Assembly (NCBI RefSeq): GCF_030247195.1 | Contig: NC_080670.1 | Span: forward strand, 37,539,934 to 37,603,933 | DNA: 64,000 nt | Source: Topomyia yanbarensis | Lineage: Eukaryota > Arthropoda > Insecta > Diptera > Culicidae | Direction of reading: 5' to 3' | Shown: piece after piece, positions 32,176 to 43,411 of the stretch | Layout: each line of letters begins with the position of its first letter | Position numbering within the stretch: position 1 is the first letter of the stretch | Notes under the pieces: generated by a model | The model's database searches: none | The model's input: the letters and a program-made list of their open reading frames with translations, nothing else | What the model was told of the DNA's origin: nothing | Made by a program: the position numbers and the translations under genes

Positions 32176-33039
32176 CACAGTGTCGCCTAGCCGGACAAAA
32201 CCTCAAAATTTTATTTTAGATTTTTCGTGATTTTACATTTTTCTCTATTTCTTAACAGGTTGAATAGAGTCTTCTCAAAATATTAAGTCCCGAAGACGAG
32301 AGTTCAATTTTTTACAGAACTTCAAAGGTGAAATAGATGATGAATTCTGAGGAAAACTCTTTTCAAACCTAAGTTATTCAAATGAATATATCTTTTTAGT
32401 TAAGATTCCGATTGGGGACAAACTGATTTCATTTGAAAGGTTATTTGCTGGACTTATAGCTGCCATTCGATTTAGTCGATACAAGCCTTTTTTCTTGCTC
32501 AGACATGAACAACAAATAATAAATCGAGCAATAGTTTAAAGTTATAATGTTCAAAGTGGCTGTACTTTTTTTGAAACGGTTCGGAAAGATCGCTTGTTGT
32601 TCATTATACTTGAAAATTAGTGTACATTCCGAAAATGAATATCTTGTTTTGCCCCTTTCTGCCCCGAGGTAAGATAAAAGGTGATTTTTCATGATACGTC
32701 TGAAGGAGAAACATGGTAGCCTTTGACTACCCAGGGTTCGCAATATAATTTATAGATGTGTCATATCATTATCAAAAATTGAAAAAAATGTGTATTCTGC
32801 TAAAAAATTCACCGTACCCAATTTTTGAAAATGAATTTCGGAAATACTGCACTTTATATTCGTAAATGTTGAATTTTCGAACAACCCTAAATGCCAAAAA
32901 TTTGAGGATTTTACAAACAAGAAAAATGAACATCAAATATGAATTCAGCGTCACAAAATTACCCTAAAGTGAAATTTTCATCAAATTCGGGCCACTTTTG
33001 AGGTTTTGTCCGACTTTTGTATGGAAGGTGATCACTGTG
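32176..33039. mobile_element. TIR element, 864 bp, CACAGTG ends, TSD TGCTG
   Basis: The left end CACAGTGTCGCC and inverted right end CACAGTGATCACC are followed by a matched subterminal block, GGACAAAACCTCAAAA. TGCTG is duplicated at 32171-32175 and 33040-33044. No transposase frame. The superfamily is unclear: a CAC terminus with a five-base duplication is not diagnostic. Confidence 0.7.
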
Positions 33040-33044
33040 TGCTG

Positions 33045-33634
<590 letters not shown>

Positions 33635-33637
33635 GAC

Positions 33638-33958
33638 ATGATGTTTCCACGATCCAGAGCTAAAAGACTGCGCGACACCGTACTGCAAATGGTGCGTACG
33701 AGACTGGATTCTGCGGAAGTGAAGGCAGACAAGCTGGTTCCTAGAGGCAGAGAAGTGCGCACGCTGAGCTTTGTACCCTTTAAGGTGAGCATGCCAGTTG
33801 GTCTTAAGGCAAAAGCTATGTCAGCGGATACATGGCCATTAGGTATTCGGTTTCGTGAATTTGAGGATACAGGACGAGCCGGTCAGAATTTTTGGAGACC
33901 TCCGCACACCCCAATTCCACCCCTGATCACTGTGGAGACGCCTCTAACATCCAAGTAA
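33638..33958 (+). pseudogene. CR1-like LINE ORF1, C-terminal fragment
   Basis: About 105 residues are open to the TAA at 33956-33958. The segment [15 protein letters not shown]...STWP-like ([15 protein letters not shown]) has the SFKV-x(n)-WP-G-x-x-x-REF arrangement typical of CR1/T1/Q first-ORF C-termini. The zinc or PHD part upstream is missing. ORF2 coding begins immediately after. Confidence 0.6.
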
Positions 33959-36230
33959 GCTTCGATTCTCATCGATCCATTCATATCACACACTTGACCT
34001 CTGAAGATTTCCTGTCCGTCTACTGCCAGAACGTCCGTGGAATGAGAACGAAAACTCAGACCTTCTTGCTTGCCCTTACTTCCTGCGATTACGACATTAT
34101 TGTTCTCACCGAAACCTGGCTACGCGATGATATATTAAATTCCGAGCTTACGACGAACTGCGTTGTTGCGATCATAATTCTTCTACCAGCCATCTACGCC
34201 GCGGAGGTTGTGTTCTTATTGCGATGAAGAAAAATCTTGCTGCGACTGAACTGAAAATGCCTGGATGTGAATGTTTGGAATAGGTTGTCGTACGCGTTTC
34301 CCTGCCAGGTCGGTCGTTATTTATTTGCTGCATTTATCTGAGGCCGAACAGTGATCCTGATTTGTATAACGTACACTCCTCCGCGGTTCATAGCATTCTT
34401 GACAAAACCAGCAGGTGAGCAGGTGATTACAACCTTCCTCATCTCCGGTGGTCTTTCGATGACGATCTTAAGTGCTACATTCCAGAAAATGCGACATCGG
34501 AGCAAGAGACGGCCATAACAGAAACTTTGGTCTCTGATGGTTTATATCAAATCTGCTCTCTTAGCAATGTGAACGGACGGACACTCGATCTAGCCTTCGT
34601 CAACGACACGAACGTGTTCGAACTGATCGAGCCTCCGACATATATACTTAAGGTAGACCCTCACCATAAGCCCTTCGTTTTAAGATTTGACGCGTGTTCT
34701 AACGACGGCGACGATTCTGATACAACTAACGACGACCTCAACTTTGATTTTACTCGATGCAACCTCGATGAAGTCTCATCGGCCATTGGCGCAGTCAATT
34801 GGCACGATATGCTGGATGGTAATGATTTGGATCAGGCAGTTTCGGCATTCTACGAGGCCATATATGGAATTCTTCGCTGCAATGTTCCTAAAAACATACC
34901 ACTGAAAAGTAGATTATAAATACCCGTGGTGGAACGCTGAGCTTGGCCGGCTGCGCAACGTACTACGGAAGCAACGTAAGCGATTCTTACATCACAGGAC
35001 CGACGACAACAAAGTTATACTTCGACAAATTGAGCTGCAATATGAAACAGCCCGAAACAGTGCATTCGGTGAGTATCTCAACCAAGTCCAATGCAACCTG
35101 CGGAATAATCCCTCGACATTCTGGAAGTTTACGAATAGCAGAAGACGCTCCGGGGGTATTCCAGAAAATGTTTATCTTCGAGACAAATGTTCACAGTCCA
35201 CAGCCGAATCGGTGGATCCAGCCCTCCTGTCTACCCATCGCAAGACTACCTTGAAACATTGCCAACCTATAATATCAGCCACCCCTGCCCTAACGCAAAC
35301 GATGCCGATGTTGTTGTTCATAAAACATTGTGCCCGAGCGCTTTCTGTACCAGTAAGCATTATTTTCAAAAGCTCTATTACGGAAAATGTTTTTCCAAGT
35401 GTGTAGAAAGAAGCTGCTATAGTTCCTATCCATAAGGCAGGAAACACTCATAATATTGAAAACTATAGAGGGATCTCGCTTCTGAATTGTTTGACCAATG
35501 TTCTGAAAAAGTTTGTTTACAATGATGATAAGCTTCGTTTACAATGGTGATAAGCTTCAGGCGCTCGACAACTCTAAGGCGCTGCGAATATACTCTTCAA
35601 GCGTGTGTCATCGAGTGCGTGGAATCTATCCGTGACCTGGGAGTGTTATTTGACAGAAAACTTCGCTTCGCCGAACACATCACAGCGACAACGGCTAAAA
35701 CTTTTTCAACATTGGGTTTTTTGAAACGAAACATTGCTGACTTCGAGGATTTCTACACTCTGAAATCTATATACTGCGTACTGGTCCGCAGCATATTGCA
35801 GCACGCTGTACAAGTGTGGGCGCCGTACAACGCCGTGCAAAACAATCGATTGGAGCGTGTTCAAAGAAGCTTTGTACGGTTTGCTTTAAGAAAACTGCCA
35901 TGGAACGACCCTATCCGTCTGCCACCGTATAATAATAGATGTATGCTACAAGATTTGCCAACGCTGGAGTCACGTTGTACCTTCCTGCAAAGAATGTTCA
36001 TTTTTGATATGTTGTCGAGCAATATCGACTGTCCCGATATATTTTCAAGGATTAATTTGTTTGTTCCTCCTCGTGTTATAAGAAACCGACCGCTTTCATG
36101 GATTCCTAGGCACCGCACAGCATACGGCCAGAATAATCCGGTAGATAGATGTTGCCGCACTGAAACTTCCGAACTCTTTGACTATCATATTACTAAATCT
36201 AGTTATAAGTTAGCGATTATAAACTTTTAA
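33959..36230 (+). pseudogene. CR1-like LINE ORF2 (endonuclease, partial RT)
   Basis: The endonuclease begins with LSVYCQNVRGMRTKTQTFLL, then YDIIVLTETWL (catalytic Glu in TETWL). A later frame (34527-34919) holds the NGRTLDLAFVND region and the expected DPHHKP in place of a SDH-type motif. The linker WWNAELGRLRNVLRKQRKRF follows near 34930. The RT starts with PIHKAGNTHNIENYRGISLL near 35430-35480. It then jumps at about 35520-35545 to the thumb (ESIRDLGVLFDRKLRFAEHI) and an intact C-terminus to the stop at 36230. The catalytic FADD block is missing. At least four frame changes occur. Confidence 0.78.
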
Positions 36231-36306
36231 CACTACAACAATAAGTCGTTTACACTTAATCTGTACGGTATCTGCCGAAGATCGAATAAATAAATATATA
36301 AAATAA

Positions 36307-36520
36307 GCATGCTTGCAAAGAGATTTTCAGTTTTAAAACTGTCAAGTACGGGTTTTTCGAAATTTTTCTATTCGGGTTTTGCAATTTTTAAATTCTCAGA
36401 TTCGGGTTGAATCCGGGTTTTTCAATTTCTACATTTTCGGGTTCGGGTTGGGCTCAGGTTCGAACAATATGAAACCCGACCATCCACGCAACGAAGTAAA
36501 ACGTGCATGCTGCCTGTGCT
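36307..36520. repeat. Degenerate TTCGGGTT-type tract
   Basis: Words such as TTCGGGTT, CGGGTTTTTC and GGGTTCGGGTTGG recur between about 36345 and 36480, ending with an inverted AAACCCG. This looks like a degenerate simple repeat or subterminal repeats of an unrecognised transposon. Confidence 0.5.
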
Positions 36521-36528
36521 GTCTGCAT

Positions 36529-37783
36529 CAGTGATGCCAGATTTACAGACATGTCTGTATTTTATAGACTTTTGATGGCCACCTACAGACGCAGCCAGAA
36601 ATCTGCAGACTTTTAAAAGAGTAATAGTGTTTAGTAAAATTACACTAGAATAATGGTATTCGAATACGAGTGATTCCTTCACAATAGTATTCTGTCTTCC
36701 ATTTACTTTTAAAGTAGAGGATTGTCGTATAGGTTGACACAGTTCGATACTTTCGTTCCTATGCAGTGTTGCCATCTGTTATTTTTAGCACATACTAGAA
36801 TCGGTCTTAGTTCACTTTTTATGCCAAGTTGAAGTTATAGTTCATTCTTGTCACAGCTGCACTGAGCAGTGTCAAAAACGAGCGAAAAACCTTTTGTTAT
36901 GCTTATTTTTGGGCCATCTTAAATTGAATCTTTTTCATCGAAATTGCAACGTAACTAATTTTAAAATGTTAAGAAGTAACTGAAATGTTATTACCGTTCA
37001 GGGTTTTGCGTTTGCTTGATTGGATTTTTTTTTCGAAAAATAGGTTGAGACAAGCGTATCGTATAGGTTGGGACACCATGCACTTACTCATGCGTACAAG
37101 ATTGCGTACAAGTTTTACATGTAAAAACTGTGCGTCAGATTAACTTTGTCAAATAGAAGTAAATAAGTATTTCAGTTACTTATTCTTATTCTAAAATACC
37201 AATTAACAAATAAATATTTACTAAAAATAGATGTAATGCATTAAAGTTTAAACTGTCTTTAATTATTTAAATTGTTTGAAGTGTCCGAACCATTTTGCTG
37301 TTTTGCACAATTTTTTGGCCATTTTGCTGTCATGCAGAAAATTGATCCTGAGCCTTATTTAAAATTGCAAGTAAAAAATATTGCCATGGAAACAAGATAA
37401 CAACTTCTAAACAAACCCGTCCCAACCTAGACTACATTCCCTTAATATTCTAGTGTAACTGGGGTATACACAACCATCTACAGACTATTACAGACATTTT
37501 AATTCCATAACAACTTTTGAATAGGAATAATAAGAATTGTAAACAAACTTTTGTTTTGCCGATTTCTCTCAATTTGTTTTAATTTCAACCCAGAAAACAT
37601 TTGAAATTGATTCTACCAAGGGTAAAGATGCTGATTCGTGTGTATTTTTCATGAAATTCAACTCGGCATAACGGAAATAACGATCGAGATAGGTTTGTTT
37701 ACAAAAATCTCTTTAGCTCTTTTGACTAATTAATATTGAATTATTCTTCTACCGAAATTTAACAAAGTCATGTGGCATCGCTG
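36529..37783. mobile_element. hAT-like element, 1255 bp, TSD GTCTG(C/T)AT
   Basis: The left end CAGTGATGCCAGAT and inverted right end CAGCGATGCCACAT match at 12 of 14. The flanking 8-mers are GTCTGCAT (36521-36528) and GTCTGTAT (37784-37791), matching at seven of eight. No transposase frame survives. The interior includes GTATAGGTTG-type phrases near 36730 and 37065. Confidence 0.78.
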
Positions 37784-37791
37784 GTCTGTAT

Positions 37792-39235
37792 AGTCGTCGG
37801 CAGATCGATGAGAGTTTCCATTTTGCTTTGTGTGGAACTTCACGCATGTTATTGTGCTTTTCGCCAAAGATTGAGTTTTTTTTTATTCCCCACACGATTC
37901 CTTCGCATCCTGCTTTTTTTTTGGTTTAAGACCAATAGTCGTTCAAAAACTGTTTATATATCGAGCAATTTTTTCTGCTTTGTATCATTGCGGAAAGGTT
38001 GAATGAGTACATGGGCTGTATTTTATTAAATCCTTTTGTTTACCATTGAAAGAAGTAAAACAGTTGGTCTATGAGTTTGGTGGTTCGATATCTAGTCCAT
38101 ACTTGTGGAGTGCGCAGCTAGTCCAGATTGATAACGGAGTAGCAGCCAGGGGTGGTCACACAAGCTCAAGCTCAAGCTCATCGGAATTAGATCACCATGA
38201 ACTTTTTCGGATTTACACAAAGGCAGTTCTAGCTACACCACCATCTACAAACGTTTCATGCTGAAATGGTCTGTGCACGACCGGCAAGGAGTTTTCAGTA
38301 CTAAAAACACGACATTGACGTAAATCAGAAACATCAGCGATCCCAACTAGCTTCCCTGCGCTATGCCTGGTAATCTCCAAGGACAACCATTATCTCTCGA
38401 TTTGAGATCTGCAAAACCTATCGTTGTTACCAAAAATTTCTCCGTTTAATCGATTGTTATAAGAAAACCGGCGGATAGCTTGGTGTAAATAATATCAGTT
38501 TGAGCCCGAGCTTGAAAAAATTGACATCCCTGCGTGAACTTGAAAGAAATTTTGTTTCCATTCTACCTATGGGAAGGATTATTATGTAAAAGTGCAACAG
38601 ATATAGATTATGCAGTTCACTTATGCTCGAAAATGTAGAAGATGCCAGCTTCTGCCTTCATGCTGTCCACATAAAAACAAATAAATGCTTTGGTTGGTGA
38701 AGGAATTTATATTTCCTCTGCACGCAAGCATTCCATTATGCATGAAGTTTCAGTCAGTTGGGAAGTTAATGAATGATGGAGGCGGTGAATGGACAGCATG
38801 AAGTAACAAGTTGTTTACGCTTGTTCGGACATATCGTAGACTCAGGTGATTCGCATTTCTAATGCCAAAAGATCTTGACTCCTACGGTAGCAGACAAAAA
38901 GTTAAGTCGCCGGTAAGCTCTAAGCTTGCATATATGATCCTTCCGCGCTTTTCTAAACATTCTCCCTTCAACTCCTTGCTGGGCTTGCTGGTGGGCTTGT
39001 ATAACGACGACATCCGTTAGTCTAAACTGCATTTGCAAATTTGCTGTTGAATTTTGCTGTTTAGTTTCAAACATTTTGAAATGAATGATCGATATCGCAC
39101 CGATGAAAGTAACGGTGCTTTATTGTTCACACTGACTTTGGATGAATTTTATTATTCGATTGCTTTGCTTGTTTATAGTACTAGTACGAAGACTGAATAA
39201 ATAGAAATATATTAGGCTTGCAGGAGAAAAACCAG
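37792..39235. other. Intergenic, nothing recognised
   Basis: A short AAGCTC hexamer run lies at about 38162-38180. T-rich stretches occur near 37870-37925. No gene or complete element is supported. Confidence 0.45.
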
Positions 39236-39332
39236 GACAAATCAAGCATTTTCCTCGACTTCCCAGGACATCAGGACAGTCAATGCAAAACCAGGATATG
39301 TCCTGGGAAACCAGGACGTATGGTCACCCTAC
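39236..39332 (-). mobile_element. hAT-like terminal fragment (GGTGACCATACGTCC)
   Basis: On the minus strand the fragment begins TAGGGTGACCATACGTCCTG and continues with repeated CCAGGACA/TCCTGG words, a terminus common to a widespread hAT MITE class. No second end was found upstream, so it is truncated. Confidence 0.55.
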
Positions 39333-41920
39333 ATTAATGGGATCGAAGGTTGGTTCGCTTTAGCAATTAGAATCCCTTTTTGCGGAACATTACGCTTGAC
39401 TAGTGGTTTGCTCAGATACACAAATAGTTTATTCATATTTAATCCTGATACTAAGTTAGTGCTGATTTCTGGTAAGACGAAATCGAAACGAAAATTCCAT
39501 AATTAATTTAGTTAAAGATTTTTAGTCTTTCACGGGCAAATGTAGTTTTAAACAATTTTCTGCTTAGTAGAGAAAAATTGTTTTGTACCAAAATTTTCTC
39601 CTCAGAGAGAAATATAGCATAGATACATGGAGCAATTTCAGGGGGTTGGTGTCCAGCGTTGATGAGACTTATTGTGGATTAGTCTGAGCAGGTGTCTTAC
39701 ATGGCCTTCAGCATCCCATTCCGAATCAGATGCTTATGATAATCTGACCCCCAACATTGGCTACAGCTATTGAACAGGTTTCTTCCTTACCTGTCAATAT
39801 ACGAATCACTTGATCTCAAAGCCGTCGGTTATGTGATTTTGAGTAAGGAAGCTCCCAATCTGCTTTTCCATATGGTATATATGTGAAGTTTTAATGAAAA
39901 TGTACGCACTTATTTTTTCGCACATTTCTCATTGCATAAAAAAATAATTTCGCTCTGATTAGTTTATCCCGGAAAAAAAATTTAAACCGAAACACTGTAG
40001 CAATCGCAAGAAAGATTATGCAAAATCGATTCAATTTCACGCTACTGAATCAAAATGCCATTTGTATCGATGCCTTAGCACGAACAATGATTATAACCGC
40101 GCTCGATCTCACACTCGGCCACTAAAACCATGCATCATATAATCGTCTTCATTTTGTGGTTTCAATTTCCCGCTAATGGGTCTCGGATCCGCCTCTTACA
40201 TCCGTATAGTCTGAGAAATTGGCTCACATTATACACAAATTAAACCATCATCTCGCGTGCCCACGTTTGTTCAGCTTCTACTTCAGTTTTCCAACCCGCA
40301 CCCCTGCCGGTAGCCCGGCGGATTTGCAAACACTCGGCCATCGAATTTGTTTTTAAAAAGCTCCGAACCCATTTTCCTACCGGCCGATTACTCAATTAGT
40401 ATTTTCGCGGCCAGCTCCATTGTGTCCATAATGGTTTGTTTTTCGGATTGCACCCGCTTCTTCCCTGGTTGTAGGCGCCCACCACTCCACCGTCACTCGT
40501 CATAGCACTCCACCTACAAACACTAGCTCTTATCACGGTTTTGATACGATAATTGGTCGGTCAAAAAGCGCTGCTTCAATGGGTGAAATCTGTGTGATGA
40601 GAAGAGATTGTGCATGTGGAACGTGCCTCGCATCGAATGGAGGTTATGTTACGTTGCGTTTTTCCATCCTCGCGGTTGTCGGTTCCGCGCACGGCTTTTC
40701 ATCGGATTATTTGGCAATCACGTGTGGAAATTGTGTTTCGTCGTTACCGAACCGAGTTGTATTAAAATGGACAATTAATTGCGACCACACATGCGTAAGA
40801 TATTCGATAATACTTTTTCCTGCAATTATCCATTGCCCGCATGAAGGATATGGGTGGGAGTTGCGTAACCGGGAGTGGTTGAACTTGGGTCGCGTGAGAA
40901 ATGTTGTGGGAGTCATTTTAGATATCAATTAATTTCGTTGCGTGTTTCGGAAATAATCAGCAGAAAATTGCCCTTGACTGGTGCATTTATTGTGTTGAAA
41001 CACAGATAAAGTGAAATGGTGATGGGAATTTCCCCGATCGACATGAGCAATTCAGTGAGCCTCGTGTAATTTGCCCGGTATTTTCCCATTCATGTGTAAA
41101 CGTTATTGAGTTATTGCCATTTTATCCGCGACCCATTTTTCTGTAGAGCCGATTTTGCCTCCTGTATTGAGATTCAAGCCATTTCTGTTTTATATGGGAA
41201 AAGTGACTATCCAGCTCATCGCTGTTACCAAGTTTGAAAGGGATTTTCTTTTCGTGGACCTTCTGGTGACAACAAGTGTACTGTAGTACCGAGTGAGAAC
41301 TCGAAAAAACTTGAATGTTTAACAGAATTCCGCATGGAAATCTTAGCAACTCCTTGGAAATAAGGAACACAACTTCCATTTGCATACTTTTAACAATATA
41401 AACGTTAGAACGCACAAGTCTAAACAACTTTAAGGGAAAAATGCTTACAAGCTCCATCTGAGAAAAAGTGTTGTTAATGTTGCTTGAGTACAAAACACTT
41501 TATTCACAACAGCGGCACGCTCCAATTAGTTTTTATGTTCGTCTTCCGAACAGCTTCTTGCAAACTTTAACATAATTCAGGATGTGTGTTGTCGTTGATT
41601 GTAGTACTTATCTTAGCTGCTTCTGCGCAACATTTTCCGTGGTGTCGTGAACAGAATTGGCACGTAGGAATCTGCCCTGGGTACGTGACCAGCGTTCTCT
41701 GATTAACCCATTATAAGGCCCTGAGTTAGGGGCGAGTAATGATTGTTATGTTAATGAAAACTCGGTTATTTCACTTAGTTTAGAATATATTTATATTTAT
41801 TTCGTAATAAAAATTGTTTTGACAAACGTGGCAATATAGTTACTATCGCTTCCTAAATACATTTCATGATACTCTATTTTTGAGGGAAATTATAGGGAGA
41901 AAGCCATACCAAGCCTATGT
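39333..41920. other. Intergenic, nothing recognised
   Basis: The stretch from about 40090 to 41110 is GC-richer and appears single-copy. It could be regulatory or part of an unseen gene, but open frames there (for example 40579-40932) have no domain or splice support. Confidence 0.45.
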
Positions 41921-42244
41921 CTGATCAAATCATCGGAATTCTGAATGGAGTCAGCATGGATTCCAGCTCAAGTGCAACAACCGATTCCGAAATCGATTGA
42001 ATCGAAATCGGCTATTGCATTTGGGGTGGAATCCATGCTGACTCCGTTCAGAATACCGAACTTGTTCCGGAATGGGTGTAACTTAGAGCACTCTAGTTAG
42101 AGTGCGGCCAAGACGTGTTTGACGCATCCAAACGAGCAGAAATCTGACGTATTTCTATTGTGAATACGTCAAATTTCATGTTCGTTTAGATACGTCATGG
42201 CTTCTTGGCCACACTCTAACTAGAGTGCTGTAGTGTAACTGGGT
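41921..42244. mobile_element. Palindromic MITE (CCCAGT ends), copy 1
   Basis: Inverted arms share GGAATTCTGAATGGAGTCAG/CTGACTCCGTTCAGAATACC and CATGGATTCCA/TGGAATCCATG around a CGATTGAATCG-like centre. The right terminus, ACTGGGT, is displaced by an inserted hAT-like MITE. A related element is at 53954-54131. Confidence 0.7.
42084..42232. mobile_element. hAT-like MITE, 149 bp, TSD GTGTAACT
   Basis: The 8-bp GTGTAACT occurs at 42076-42083 and 42233-42240. Ends are TAGAGCACTCTAGTTAGAGT and, inverted, TACAGCACTCTAGTTAGAGT. It has landed in the right arm of the palindromic MITE; removing it plus one duplication restores GGGTGTAACTGGGT. Confidence 0.85.
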
Positions 42245-42949
42245 GTTATCTGCTATCATACCAGCTTTTATGTTATCATTTTGGTAATTGCCAAAGACGA
42301 TGCTTTGAATATAAAGACACGCGGAGAGAAAAACAGTGAATTTGGCTGCACGGTTTACCAAGTTGTTTTGTCTGCTAGTTTTGGCAACCAGGAGTTTTGT
42401 GTAAACAGTTAATGACTTGTTGTTTGAATGAATGCTTGACGAATTTCTTTTGAGAAATATTTCGCAAAATACTCAATCAAGCAACTCAAAAACGCATTGA
42501 TTCACGTAACTGAGCCTGTGTAAATATTTTTCGCTGCACTAGAGAGGATATATCGAAAATACAGTTGATGAGTAATTGCGATATCGTCGCATAGTTGGCA
42601 CTTTGCTGATGCCATTAAAAATTAATATTTACGACAAATATCACGATAATAGGAGAAAACTAGTCGGTAAGTTTATATTGTTCAGACTTTGCATCTACCA
42701 GTTATATAAAATGATGGACTAGACAATCGATCAATGGCTTTGTAATGTTTAAAATGTGTTTAAATTTACTCGTACTCGTTTACTTTATTTGCATCATAGA
42801 AGTTATTTAGTATGTATATATAGTTTACACTCTTCGTATGTAAACAAGAAATGCATGTAGCATCTCCTTTTATTTCAATCTCAATACTCCCCAAGAGTTG
42901 CTACCTAAATCCGCCATATTTGTTTACATTGCTCGTTTGGAACCGTTAT
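42245..42949. other. Intergenic, nothing recognised
   Basis: CGCGGAGAGAAAAACAGTGA at about 42320 resembles the inner TIR of the hAT-like MITE at 52678 (TGCGGAGAGAAAAACAGCAT), perhaps a relic. Nothing else is supported. Confidence 0.4.
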
Positions 42950-43411
42950 CTTAAATACGTTTATTTAGGCCCAAATGCTTTAGCTTAACGAGGCCGATAA
43001 TTCATTTTTTTTAATTACATATCACATGTTAGTGGGGGCCGTATTTAGGGGCGGCTTGCTCCCCTCTTATGTAAGTAAAGGAAAAAGGTAGGAAGTGGGA
43101 TACATATTGTGTAATTGACATCGTCGTTTGTTGATTGATCATTGTGGCGGATATGCACACTTTGTTGTAGTGTTGTAGTTTCCAGCCTGTAATCGCAGGG
43201 GCGAGGGGAGGGTCGATATTTCGGATAATTATTGGCACTCTGATACTGTCATGATGTTCTCTATATCATCTGCATGTGAGGTATGTCATGATGTTCTGGG
43301 TAGACGGTTATCAAGAAGGGTATGCACCGAAGACTCGTGAAGCAATGCCATATTGTAGATACAGGGATAGGTTGGTGAGATTCTACTGTGAATGAGAGAG
43401 GGGAAAATGTA

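Larger units (their letters stand above)
33635..36306 (+). mobile_element. CR1 (T1/Q-type)-like LINE, truncated and internally deleted
   Basis: The element starts within the first ORF, directly after the (TA)n tract. It has an endonuclease, part of the reverse transcriptase, the thumb and C-terminus, and no RNase H, as expected for CR1-clade elements. The 3' end is A/T-rich (GAATAAATAAATATATAAAA, about 36284-36303). Multiple frameshifts are present. Confidence 0.78.

Noticed and set aside
40579..40932. Open frame of 117 codons in a single-copy-looking stretch
   Set aside because: No recognisable domain, and a comparable frame lies on the opposite strand.
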